A stretch of DNA of 10,875 bases, taken from contig PXSV01000162.1 of the NCBI GenBank assembly GCA_003022685.1, forward strand, positions 18,576 through 29,450. The letters are read 5' to 3'. The notes beneath the pieces were generated by a model, which saw only the letters and a program-made list of their open reading frames with translations, did not search any database and was not told where the DNA came from. The DNA comes from Halobacteriales archaeon SW_9_67_24 (GTDB lineage: Archaea > Halobacteriota > Halobacteria > Halobacteriales > Halococcaceae). The translations under genes were made by a program, and so were the position numbers. The number at the start of each line of letters is the position of its first letter. Positions within the stretch are counted from its first letter, which is position 1. Of the stretch, positions 1-6,161 are shown piece after piece.

Positions 1-89
1 CAGACGAACCCCACCATGTCCGCGCCGGCCGCGACGGCGCAATCGAGGTCGTTCTCGCGGACCAGGCCGCAGATCTTCGTGCGGGTCAT
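1..89 (-). CDS. trpF: TrpF, phosphoribosylanthranilate isomerase (N-terminal part, cut by window edge)
   Basis: Only the first 29 codons are inside the window. The protein begins MTRTKICGLVRENDLD and continues with AAGADMVGFV. The KICGL start and the GAD-x-x-GFV motif of the first strands of the barrel are typical of TrpF, which converts N-phosphoribosylanthranilate to the carboxyphenylamino-deoxyribulose phosphate in tryptophan synthesis. Its ATG overlaps the TGA of trpD in an ATGA arrangement, so the two are one transcript and probably translationally coupled. In haloarchaea such as Haloferax the order trpD-trpF-trpE-trpG is known, so trpE and trpG may lie beyond the edge; that is inference. 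Little else could give this N-terminus directly after trpD. Confidence 0.88.
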   Translation of the reverse strand, partial: MTRTKICGLVRENDLDCAVAAGADMVGFV

Positions 90-1108
90 GCGGTCTCGCC
101 CGCGACCGCCTCGTCGACGGTTCGGAGCGCGGCGAGCTTTTCGTCCGCGTCCCCCGAATCGATGGCCTCCCGAGCGCGCTCGACGCCTTCCGTGAGCGAA
201 TCAGCAGCCCCCCCAATGTGGATCGCCGCACCGGCGTTCGCGAGCACGATGTCGCGTTTCGCGCCCTCGATCTCGCCGGCGACGATCCCCTCGAGGTCGC
301 GGGCGTTCTCGACTGGTGTGCCGCCGGCGACCCCATCGAGTTCGTGGGCAGCGAGGCCGAGATCGCCTGGCGAGAGCGTGTATTCCTCGATTTCTTCACC
401 CCGGACCTCGGCAACGGCCGTCTCGTCGTGGACACAGATCTCGTCCATCCCCCCGCCGTGAACGACGAGTGCGCGCTCGACATCGAGTTGTGCGAGCGCA
501 CGGGCGAGCACCGGGACGAGGTCGGGATCGTAGACGCCGACGACCTGTGCGTCCGCGCCGGCCGGGTTCGTGAGCGGCCCGAGCACGTTGAAGATCGTCC
601 GCATCCCGAGCTCCCGGCGCGGGCCGATGACCGCCTTCATCGCGGGGTGAAAGACCGGCGCGAGCATGAATCCGATCCCGCGCTCCTCGATCGAGCGTTC
701 GACCTCGCGTGGTTCGGCGTCGATCGTCACCCCGAGTTCCTCGAACACGTCGGCGCTGCCCGACGACGACGACACCGAGTAGTTGCCATGTTTCGCGACG
801 TTCACGCCCGCGCCAGCGGCGACGACCGCGCTCGTCGTCGAGACGTTGATCGTGTCGTGGGCGTCACCGCCCGTCCCGCAGGTGTCGACCACGGGTCGGC
901 AGTCGGGATCGATGGTCCTGGCGGCCGCAGCCATTCCGGCCGCGAAGCCCGCGATCTCGGTCTCGGTCTCGCCCTTCGCGCGGAGCGCCGCGAGCAGCGC
1001 GCCGATCTGGGCCGCGGTCGCGTCCTCGAACACCGCCGTGCTCGCCGCCCGCGCCTCCGCGAGCGGGAGGTCCTCGCCGTCGGTCACGCGCTCGATGTAC
1101 TCTTGCAT
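86..1108 (-). CDS. trpD: TrpD, anthranilate phosphoribosyltransferase
   Basis: This 340-residue cytoplasmic enzyme transfers phosphoribose from PRPP to anthranilate, the second step of the tryptophan branch. The length is normal for the family. An N-terminal helical domain (about 1-70) is followed by the phosphoribosyltransferase core. Visible motifs are the PRPP loop GTGGD (78-82), DTINVST (85-91), KHGN (106-109) followed by SVSSSSGSADVFEELG, the anthranilate-site stretch RRELGMRTIFNVLGPLTNP (about 164-182), and HGGGMDE (217-223), whose D-E pair corresponds to the metal-binding acidic residues of the family. The ATG at 1108 is preceded by a good Shine-Dalgarno GGAG with a 7-base spacer, which supports this start. 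It is the first gene of its operon, with trpF overlapping its end by four bases. No defect is visible. Confidence 0.97.
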   Translation of the reverse strand: MQEYIERVTDGEDLPLAEARAASTAVFEDATAAQIGALLAALRAKGETETEIAGFAAGMAAAARTIDPDCRPVVDTCGTGGDAHDTINVSTTSAVVAAGAGVNVAKHGNYSVSSSSGSADVFEELGVTIDAEPREVERSIEERGIGFMLAPVFHPAMKAVIGPRRELGMRTIFNVLGPLTNPAGADAQVVGVYDPDLVPVLARALAQLDVERALVVHGGGMDEICVHDETAVAEVRGEEIEEYTLSPGDLGLAAHELDGVAGGTPVENARDLEGIVAGEIEGAKRDIVLANAGAAIHIGGAADSLTEGVERAREAIDSGDADEKLAALRTVDEAVAGETA

Positions 1109-1169
1109 TGTGGATCTCCGATGTACGGTTTCGCGTTGTAATGGACAACATCGTACACCAGCATAAACC
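1109..1169 (-). promoter_or_regulatory. Promoter and probable operator of the trpDF operon
   Basis: Read on the minus strand, a box A-like GGTTTATG lies at 1169-1162, which places transcription start near 1139. The resulting leader of about 30 bases carries GGAG at 1119-1116, seven bases before the trpD ATG. A perfect inverted repeat GTTGT-AATGG-ACAAC (1135-1149) covers the expected start site. An outer inverted pair TGTACG (1122-1127) and CGTACA (1152-1157) surrounds it. TGTACA is the known TRP box bound by TrpY in Methanothermobacter, so these may be variant TRP boxes; that link is inference. The repeat and the boxes are seen directly, their function is not. Confidence 0.55.
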
Positions 1170-1220
1170 TATCGTCCACGGGCGGGGCGGCGACCGCCGG
1201 TGGGCGCACGTTCCGAAACG

Positions 1221-1230
1221 TTCAATTGTA
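1221..1230 (+). promoter_or_regulatory. Possible box A of the tRNA-Val gene
   Basis: TTCAATTGTA is the only AT-rich stretch in the GC-rich segment between the trp promoter and the tRNA. Its centre is about 36 bases before the mature tRNA 5' end, which would give a short 5' leader removed by RNase P. This is a position and composition argument only. Confidence 0.35.
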
Positions 1231-1261
1231 TCGGTGATCGATGTCAGGGTACACACTCGAC

Positions 1262-1336
1262 GGGTTCGTGGTCTAGGCTGGTTATGACACCTCCTTGACA
1301 TGGAGGAGGCCGGCGGTTCAAATCCGCCCGAACCCA
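1262..1336 (+). tRNA. tRNA-Val, anticodon GAC
   Basis: A complete cloverleaf of 75 bases can be drawn. The acceptor stem is GGGTTCG (1262-1268) with CGAACCC (1329-1335) and discriminator A1336. The D arm starts at GTC (1271) and closes at GAC (1286-1288), with GG in the loop. The anticodon stem CCTCC/GGAGG (1290-1294 and 1302-1306) encloses loop TTGACAT with anticodon GAC, which reads GUC valine codons. The variable loop is AGGCC, and the T arm is GGCGG-TTCAAAT-CCGCC (1312-1328). CCA is not encoded (ACTA follows), so it must be added after transcription. There is no intron. The gene is divergent from the trp operon. Confidence 0.96.
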
Positions 1337-1375
1337 CTACGGCGAGCAAATTCGTCAGCAGATTTGAAGGCGACT

Positions 1376-1411
1376 GGGTTAGTCTCTGCTGGTAGAGCAG
1401 TACTTTTCAAT
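1376..1411 (+). other. tRNA-like D-arm fragment, possible tRNA remnant
   Basis: In the 96-base gap after tRNA-Val, GGGTTAG is followed by CTCTGCTGGTAGAGCAG and then TACTTTTCAAT. The CTCT/AGAG pair around a GG-containing loop and the GGTAGAGCAG word resemble the D arm of an elongator tRNA, but no T arm (GGTTCRAAT) follows. It cannot be a complete tRNA. It may be a decayed tRNA half left by an old recombination, or chance. The TTTT at 1404-1407 could also help end tRNA-Val transcription. Confidence 0.25.
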
Positions 1412-1432
1412 CGATCGATACAATAGTCCGAC

Positions 1433-1936
1433 TCAGCGCCGCATGAAATCGGAGATGCGGTCGGTGAGGCTGCCGCCGCCGAGTTTGAGGTAGTACGCCG
1501 CCCCGCCGTCCTCGTAGTAGTTGTCGATGCGGCGTTTGACCTCGAAGCCGATGTGTTCGTAGAAGTCGACGGCGGCCTCGTTGGTCGCGCGGGCGTGACA
1601 GGTCACGGCGTCGTGTTCGTCGGCGACGGTCGCCATGAGCCGCCGGCCGAACCCCTCGCCACGGTGGGTTGGATCGACCGCAAGGAAGAGGACGTAGCCG
1701 TCGCGCCGGACGGCGGCGAACCCGATGAGGTCGTCCGGCTCCGAACCGCGCCCCGCACCGCGGACGCCCGCGAACAGGAGGTGGACGGTCGCCCGGCGGT
1801 AGGCGTTGGTGAAAAAGCCGTGGCGCTGTTTGAGCACGCCGTCCTCGCGGCGAACGTGCTCCTTCAGCTCCCACGCGGCGTCGACGTGCTCGTCGCTGCC
1901 CGCCTCAGCGACGCGTTTCGTGACATCGACGCTCAC
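1433..1936 (-). CDS. GNAT-family N-acetyltransferase (RimI-like)
   Basis: This gene encodes a 167-residue soluble enzyme predicted to transfer an acetyl group from acetyl-CoA to an amine; the substrate cannot be read from the sequence. The acetyl-CoA pyrophosphate loop is RGEGFG (92-97) within FLAVDPTHRGEGFGRRLM, and the C-terminal GNAT motif is NEAAVDFYEHIGF (119-131), followed by KRRIDNYYEDGGAAYYL, which resembles RimI-like protein acetyltransferases. I chose the GTG at 1936 rather than an in-frame ATG at 1987, because a clear box A lies at 1968-1961, which would be inside the longer reading frame and is spaced correctly for a leaderless message starting at the GTG. The shorter protein also begins directly with the fold (SVDVTKRV). 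The gene is divergent from the DUF502 gene. Confidence 0.85.
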   Translation of the reverse strand: MSVDVTKRVAEAGSDEHVDAAWELKEHVRREDGVLKQRHGFFTNAYRRATVHLLFAGVRGAGRGSEPDDLIGFAAVRRDGYVLFLAVDPTHRGEGFGRRLMATVADEHDAVTCHARATNEAAVDFYEHIGFEVKRRIDNYYEDGGAAYYLKLGGGSLTDRISDFMRR

Positions 1937-1960
1937 TGCCGCCCGATAGCGCGCGCATCG

Positions 1961-1968
1961 ATATAATT
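1961..1968 (-). promoter_or_regulatory. Box A of the GNAT gene
   Basis: AATTATAT on the minus strand is the only strongly AT-rich octamer in this GC-rich divergent region. Its centre lies about 28 bases from the GTG at 1936, the spacing expected for a leaderless haloarchaeal transcript. It decides the start of the acetyltransferase. Confidence 0.6.
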
Positions 1969-1989
1969 CCACCGCCCGCGCATCCACAA

Positions 1990-1998
1990 CGTTTTCGG
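1990..1998 (+). promoter_or_regulatory. Possible box A of the DUF502 operon
   Basis: CGTTTTCGG is centred about 27 bases before the ATG at 2021, the position expected for a leaderless start. It is a weak match to an archaeal TATA box, but it resembles the CTTTTC box in front of the subtilase gene in this window. Confidence 0.3.
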
Positions 1999-2020
1999 CC
2001 GGGGGCGGTCAGGCGATAGT

Positions 2021-2971
2021 ATGTCTGAGATAAACCCCGACGGGGCGGCCGCACCACGGACGGACACACGGTTTCGCGAAACCCTCCGGGAGTGGGTGAT
2101 CACCGGAGCCGCGCTCACGATCCCGTTTCTCATCACGGTGATGGTGCTCGCCTTCGTCCTCAACTTCGTCAGCAACCTCCTCACGCCGGTGGTCGGCATC
2201 GCGAGATACTTCGGTCTCGTCGGCCCGACGGTCGAACTCGCTCGCTCGCTCGGACTCGGACCGGAGTTCGGCTCCGTCCTCATCGAGATCGGCACGGTCC
2301 TGGTACTGCTGGCGTTCGTTCTCGTCGTGGGGATCGTCGCAAAGCATACCTCCTCCGACCGCGAGTTCTCCAAACTCTTTCACACCGCGATGGAGGCGAT
2401 CCCCGGCGTCGGCTCGGTCTACACCAGCTTTCGGCGGATGAGCGACGTCCTTCTGGAGAGTGACACCGCCAGTTTCCAGGAGGTCAAGCTCATCGAGTTC
2501 CCCAACGAAGGGACCTACTCCTTCGCGTTCGTGACCGCCGAGTCGCCCGACACGCTCAACGACGCCACGAACCACGACGACCTCCGGACCCTGTTCATGC
2601 CGCTCGCGCCGAACCCCGTGATGGGCGGATTCTTGATCCACGTCCCGGCAGCGCGGGTTTACGACGTGGATCTCTCCGTCGAGGAGGCCGTCAGCGGCAT
2701 CGTCACCAGCGGCGTGGCGATCGGCGACACCGACGACGGCACGAGCCTCTCGGCCGACGAACTCGCCGCCCTCGGTCGGTACGACGGTGCTGCGGCGACC
2801 GGTACTACCGGGGCTGGCGGCGATGGCTCGGCCGGCCCGGACGGCACGCAAGCAACCAACACCGAGGAGGCGATGGTGGGGGCGACCGACGGCACCGAGC
2901 CGGAGGGCGAGGGAGCCGACGATCGCAACCCGTCCACCGGCGACGAATCCGCTCGAACCGACGAGTCGTGA
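2021..2971 (+). CDS. DUF502 family membrane protein
   Basis: This 316-residue integral membrane protein belongs to the DUF502 family, whose function is unknown. Two hydrophobic helices are visible, about 26-53 and 85-107, joined by a loop with the amphipathic stretch ARYFGLVGPTVELARSLGL. The rest is a soluble domain with family motifs: IPGVGSVYTSFRRMSD (about 127-142), FQEVKLIEFPNEGTYSFAFVT (152-172), PLAPNPVMGGFLIHVP (194-209) and the VDLSVEEAVSGIVTSGV segment. Residues 238-316 form a low-complexity Asp/Glu/Gly/Thr tail, probably disordered and a haloarchaeal addition. The TGA overlaps the GTG of the archease gene (GTGA), implying co-transcription and translational coupling with an RNA-repair factor. 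Why a membrane protein should be coupled to it is not evident. Confidence 0.9.
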   Translation: MSEINPDGAAAPRTDTRFRETLREWVITGAALTIPFLITVMVLAFVLNFVSNLLTPVVGIARYFGLVGPTVELARSLGLGPEFGSVLIEIGTVLVLLAFVLVVGIVAKHTSSDREFSKLFHTAMEAIPGVGSVYTSFRRMSDVLLESDTASFQEVKLIEFPNEGTYSFAFVTAESPDTLNDATNHDDLRTLFMPLAPNPVMGGFLIHVPAARVYDVDLSVEEAVSGIVTSGVAIGDTDDGTSLSADELAALGRYDGAAATGTTGAGGDGSAGPDGTQATNTEEAMVGATDGTEPEGEGADDRNPSTGDESARTDES

Positions 2972-3396
2972 GCTTCGAGCTCCGCGAGCACACCGCCGAT
3001 GTCGCGGTCGCCGCCGACGGCTCCAATCTCGACGAAATCTTCGGGGCGGTCGCCGACGGTCTCGCGGCAGCGATGTGCGAGGCGATCCCGCGGGACGGCG
3101 GCGAGCGCTTCAAGCTGACTGCGGCAGCCGAAAACCGCGAGGCGCTGCTCTACGAGTTCCTTGCCGAACTCATCTACCAGCGCGACGTGCGGGGCGTTCT
3201 GCCAGTGGACAACCAGGCGACGGTCCGACACGACGACGGGGCGCGAACCGCGGACGCGTGGCAGCTCGACGCGAGCGCGCGTGGCGTCCCGCTCGAAACG
3301 ATCGACGCGCGGGAGGTGAAGGCAGTGACGTACTCCGAGATGACGATCGAGCAGGAGAACGACGGATGGCAAGCTTACGTCGTCTTCGACGTCTAA
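2968..3396 (+). CDS. Archease, activator of the RtcB RNA ligase
   Basis: This small cytoplasmic protein of 142 residues promotes guanylylation and turnover of RtcB and broadens its nucleotide use; this is known for archaeal and human archease. The family signatures are present: HTADVAV with the conserved Asp at 11, an amphipathic EIFGAVADGLAAAM helix, YEFLAELIYQRDV (about 51-63), and the C-terminal EVKAVTYSEM followed by a terminal YVVFDV ending in the conserved acidic residue 141. It starts with GTG, which overlaps the DUF502 stop by four bases. No other start codon gives the conserved N-terminus. The RtcB gene starts 46 bases downstream on the same strand, the expected functional partner. 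Length is normal for the family. Confidence 0.95.
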   Translation: MSFELREHTADVAVAADGSNLDEIFGAVADGLAAAMCEAIPRDGGERFKLTAAAENREALLYEFLAELIYQRDVRGVLPVDNQATVRHDDGARTADAWQLDASARGVPLETIDAREVKAVTYSEMTIEQENDGWQAYVVFDV

Positions 3397-3409
3397 TGGC
3401 GAGAGACGA

Positions 3410-3418
3410 AACCTATTC
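3410..3418 (+). promoter_or_regulatory. Possible internal promoter of rtcB
   Basis: AACCTATTC is centred about 28 bases upstream of the rtcB ATG at 3443, in the 46-base gap after archease. A leaderless transcript could start at the ATG in addition to read-through from the DUF502 promoter. Evidence is position and AT content only. Confidence 0.35.
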
Positions 3419-3442
3419 CGGGCGCGCTGGAGTAGAGCGCGT

Positions 3443-4912
3443 ATGGACACCTACGATGCCGACGGGATCACGCTCGAACGCATAGAAGAGCACGTCTGGG
3501 CGATCCCTCAAGAAGGGGAGATGAACGCGCCCGCACGGGTGCTCGCCAGTGAGGCGCTGCTCGACGAGATCGCCGACGACATGACGCTCGAACAGCTCAA
3601 GAACTCGACGCACCTTCCCGGTGTGACGAAGCACGCGATCTGCATGCCCGACGGCCACCAAGGCTACGGCTTCCCGGTCGGCGGGGTCGCGGGCATCGAC
3701 GCCGAGAACGGCTGTATATCGCCCGGAGCTGTCGGATTCGACATAAATTGTGGCGTCCGGATGATGAAAACAAACCTCACCTACGGCGGCGTCGAAGGCC
3801 ACGAGGAGGAGCTGGTCGAGTCCCTCTTTGCGAATATCCCGTCGGGACTCGGCGGCGGTGGCGTGGTCGAAACCAATGTCGACACCGTGGAGGGCATCCT
3901 CGAACGGGGGATGGATTGGGCCCTGAAGGAGGGCTACGCCGTCGAGGACGACCTCGCCCACTGCGAGGACGAGGGCCGCCGGCCGGACGCCGATCCAGGC
4001 GTTGTCTCACAGAAGGCGAAGGACCGCGGGAAGAATCAGATCGGGAGCCTCGGTTCGGGGAATCATTTTCTCGAAGTCCAGCGCGTGACCGACGTCTTCC
4101 GGGCGGACGTGGCGGATGCGTACGGTCTCGCCGAGGATCAGATCGTGGTGTTGATCCACTGCGGGAGCCGGGGGCTGGGCCACCAGGTCTGCACCGAGTA
4201 CACCCGCGAGGTCGAGCAGGCTCATTCGGGACTGCTCGATCGACTCCCGGACAAGGAGCTCGCGGCCGCGCCCGCCGGGAGCCAACTCGCCGAGGAGTAC
4301 TACGGCGCGATGTGTGCGGCGATCAACTACGCGTGGGTCAACCGCCAGCTCATCATGCACCGCACTCGTCAGGTGTTCGAGCGCGTCTTCGATCGCTCGT
4401 GGGAAGACATGGAGATGGACCTCCTGTACGACGTCGCGCACAACATCGCGAAGAAGGAAGTCCACGACGTCGGGGGCGAGGACGGCGAGGAAGAACGCGA
4501 ACTCTACGTCCATCGGAAGGGCGCGACGCGGGCGTTCCCCGCCGGCCGAGAAGAGGTTCCGAGTGCGTACCGCGACGTAGGCCAGCCCGTCATCATTCCG
4601 GGAAGCATGGGCGCAGGGAGCTACGTGCTTCGTGGCGGCGAGGCCTCGCTCGAAACCACGTTCGGCTCGACCGCCCACGGCGCGGGCCGGACGATGAGTC
4701 GGACCCAGGCCAAGAACGAGTTCTGGGGTGAGGACGTCCAGGACGACCTGCAGGAGCAGAAGGTGTACGTGAAGGCCCAGAGCGGCGCGACGGTGGCCGA
4801 GGAGGCGCCAGGCGTCTACAAGGACGTCGACGAGGTGGTGCGGGTCTCCGAGGAACTCGGGATCGGCGATACGGTCGCGCGGACGTTCCCGGTCTGCAAC
4901 ATCAAGGGGTGA
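3443..4912 (+). CDS. rtcB: RtcB, tRNA-splicing RNA ligase (3'-phosphate/5'-hydroxyl)
   Basis: This GTP-dependent ligase joins RNA ends with 2',3'-cyclic phosphate (or 3'-phosphate) and 5'-hydroxyl, as produced by the archaeal tRNA splicing endonuclease; intron-bearing tRNA-Trp and tRNA-Met are the known haloarchaeal substrates. The 489-residue length is normal and no intein is present. Metal and catalytic residues are intact: GFDINCGVR (D100, C103), GSLGSGNHFLEV (H208), IHCGSRGLGHQ (H239), VAHNIAKKE (H333), and STAHGAGRTMSR with H412, the histidine that carries GMP. VIIPGSMGAGSYVL (383-396) and the terminal NIKG are also typical. It follows archease on the same strand. A five-base stem-loop (4916-4930) sits just after the stop, but without a T tract. 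Confidence 0.97.
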   Translation: MDTYDADGITLERIEEHVWAIPQEGEMNAPARVLASEALLDEIADDMTLEQLKNSTHLPGVTKHAICMPDGHQGYGFPVGGVAGIDAENGCISPGAVGFDINCGVRMMKTNLTYGGVEGHEEELVESLFANIPSGLGGGGVVETNVDTVEGILERGMDWALKEGYAVEDDLAHCEDEGRRPDADPGVVSQKAKDRGKNQIGSLGSGNHFLEVQRVTDVFRADVADAYGLAEDQIVVLIHCGSRGLGHQVCTEYTREVEQAHSGLLDRLPDKELAAAPAGSQLAEEYYGAMCAAINYAWVNRQLIMHRTRQVFERVFDRSWEDMEMDLLYDVAHNIAKKEVHDVGGEDGEEERELYVHRKGATRAFPAGREEVPSAYRDVGQPVIIPGSMGAGSYVLRGGEASLETTFGSTAHGAGRTMSRTQAKNEFWGEDVQDDLQEQKVYVKAQSGATVAEEAPGVYKDVDEVVRVSEELGIGDTVARTFPVCNIKG

Positions 4913-4952
4913 CCGCTCCGTCCACCGGAGACGAACCACCGACGACAGCCGA

Positions 4953-5197
4953 TCAGACGTCCGTGTCGACCCCGCCGACGGTATTGGTGTCCGTACCGGC
5001 GACCTGTGCCGTGGCGTTCTTCACCGCGTCCGCGTCGACTGCCCGCGCGACTGCGGGACCGAAGGTGTACTGACCGGTCGAGTCAGGCGCTTCCGCGAAG
5101 TAGGTGCGGGTGACGCTCTCCTCGTCGTTGCCCTGCTTCGGCTCCCGGGAACGGTGTCGGTGATGGTCGCGTCGTGGGGGGAGTCACTCCCATTCAT
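4953..5197 (-). pseudogene. Broken remnant of a third exported-protein gene (protease C-terminal-domain type)
   Basis: Reading the minus strand from an ATG at 5197 gives MNGSDSPHDATITDTVPG; near 5147 the reading frame must shift, after which the other frame runs EPKQGNDEESVTRTYFAEAP, then DSTGQYTFGPAVARA, ending in TDTNTVGGVDTDV and a TGA at 4953. This matches the end of the subtilase, which has AATVRDRIPFDW, then ETRTYFIEAPDTTGSYEFGP and a tail TNTVGGADTS. Compared with the subtilase and the 257-residue neighbour, roughly 15-25 residues between the DxxP and RTYF segments are missing and the frame is broken. Neither frame alone gives the whole domain, and no signal peptide remains. It keeps a promoter like those of its two neighbours. 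A sequencing error could explain the frameshift but not the missing signal peptide and catalytic part. Confidence 0.72.
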
Positions 5198-5216
5198 ACC
5201 AGCGTCCACAAGAGGG

Positions 5217-5244
5217 GAAAAAGCAGGTGGCCTAATCGAGTAGG
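5217..5244 (-). promoter_or_regulatory. Promoter with inverted repeat, remnant copy
   Basis: The inverted repeat CCTAA-TCGA-GTAGG (5231-5244; one mismatch in the arms) is followed on the minus strand by a CTTTTTC box at 5223-5217 and then the ATG at 5197. The repeat spans about -34 to -47 from that ATG. This is the same plan as at 6054-6081 and 8484-8511. Confidence 0.6.
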
Positions 5245-5256
5245 GTTTGCCGACGT

Positions 5257-6030
5257 TCAGACGCTCGTGCCCGACGCGGCGACGAGGATCTCCTCGGTCG
5301 TCCCCGAGATCTCGGTCCACGTCTCGCCGTCGACGCTGTACTCGATCGGGCCGAACTCGTCGACGCCGGTGTTGTCGGGCACGTCGGCGAAGTACGTCCG
5401 CCTCTCGCCCGTCTCACCCGTTTTGACCTGGTTCGTAAACTCGACGAACCGAGTGTCTCCCTCGGTGGAGGTCTTGTTGGGGTCGCTCTCCTTGAGCACT
5501 CTCCAGTCGTCGGGGAACTGGTCCCGGATCAGGACCGATTGACTCGCCTGCTCGACGACGGGATCGAACTGTGCGGTGTCCGTACCAGGCCCTTCCGGGA
5601 GGACGAACACCGAACTGTCCTTCTCTCGCCTCGCGGTGACCTGTGCGTTCTCGTCGTCACCGCGTCCATCGTCACCGCCTCCACCGCCTCCACCGCCTCC
5701 ATTGTCGCCATCGTCGCTGTCGTTGCCGTCCCTGTCCTCGTTACCGTCGTCTCCGTCGTCCTCCTCGTCGCGGTCGTCACGGTTCTCGTCGTCGCGGCGA
5801 TGCTCGCCGCTGTTGCCGGGGTCGTCATCGTCGCCACGTCCGCGACCGTTTCCGTTCCCGTGAGCCCCGTCGTCGTTGCCGTTGTGCTCGCCCTGCTCGC
5901 TCCGGTTGTCGTGGTCGGCCGTGGCGAGGCCCGGAAGCCCGAGTGCGCCCACGGCGACCGCTGTCGCCCGAGCGAACCGTCGCCGTGTGGTGCCGTCCAC
6001 AGTCACCTCGTCCTCAGTTGCTTCGTCCAT
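5257..6030 (-). CDS. Tat-exported protein with acidic linker and a subtilase-type C-terminal domain
   Basis: This 257-residue protein has no function I can name. Residues 14-38 are a Tat signal (TTRRRFAR, then a short hydrophobic stretch ending LATA), with cleavage likely before DHDN; there is no lipobox and no C-terminal membrane anchor, so a freely secreted product is likely. Residues about 39-127 are low complexity, rich in Asp, Gly, Asn, Glu and Arg, with nine consecutive glycines (111-119). Residues about 150-257 resemble the last domain of the neighbouring subtilase: SVLIRDQFPDDW, RFVEF, ERRTYFADVPDNTGVDEFGP. I chose the ATG at 6030 over a GTG at 6066 because the Tat motif follows it directly and because a CTTTTG box and the inverted repeat sit at the same distances as in the two related genes. 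It has no protease domain. Confidence 0.82.
   Translation of the reverse strand: MDEATEDEVTVDGTTRRRFARATAVAVGALGLPGLATADHDNRSEQGEHNGNDDGAHGNGNGRGRGDDDDPGNSGEHRRDDENRDDRDEEDDGDDGNEDRDGNDSDDGDNGGGGGGGGGDDGRGDDENAQVTARREKDSSVFVLPEGPGTDTAQFDPVVEQASQSVLIRDQFPDDWRVLKESDPNKTSTEGDTRFVEFTNQVKTGETGERRTYFADVPDNTGVDEFGPIEYSVDGETWTEISGTTEEILVAASGTSV
5673..5699 (+). repeat. Three exact copies of a 9-base unit encoding polyglycine
   Basis: The unit CACCGCCTC occurs three times in tandem inside the 257-residue protein gene, encoding its nine-glycine tract on the minus strand. As the unit is a multiple of three, gain or loss of copies would change linker length without breaking the frame. Confidence 0.85.
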
Positions 6031-6053
6031 GCCCACGGTCGCATGCTCGTGAA

Positions 6054-6081
6054 CAAAAGCGGGCACCCTATCTGAGTAGGG
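6054..6081 (-). promoter_or_regulatory. Promoter with inverted repeat of the 257-residue exported protein
   Basis: The inverted repeat CCCTA-TCTGAG-TAGGG (6066-6081, perfect) lies upstream of a CTTTTG box (6059-6054) centred 26-27 bases from the ATG at 6030. The core repeat spans about -37 to -50. The element recurs in front of the subtilase and of the remnant, which supports a real regulatory site. The intergenic stretch 6082-6161 shows nothing else I can support. Confidence 0.68.
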
Positions 6082-6161
6082 AGAATGGTGCCGGAGCCGC
6101 CGTGACGCACGGTGAGGTGGGAGGGGGTCGCTGGAGTCCGATCCTTCTGGACCGGGCCGGC

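Noticed and set aside
218..1141. A long plus-strand open frame (307 codons) opposite trpD
   Set aside because: It is the antisense shadow of trpD in GC-rich DNA; the translation is Arg/Asp-rich without any motif, while the minus strand carries all TrpD motifs.
1347..1366. CAAAT...ATTTG inverted repeat after tRNA-Val
   Set aside because: Five-base AT-rich arms with a ten-base loop are weak and expected by chance; no T tract follows directly.
4916..4930. Stem-loop CTCCG-TCCAC-CGGAG just after the rtcB stop, considered as a terminator
   Set aside because: The stem is only five pairs and no T-rich tract follows, so it does not meet what is known of archaeal termination.
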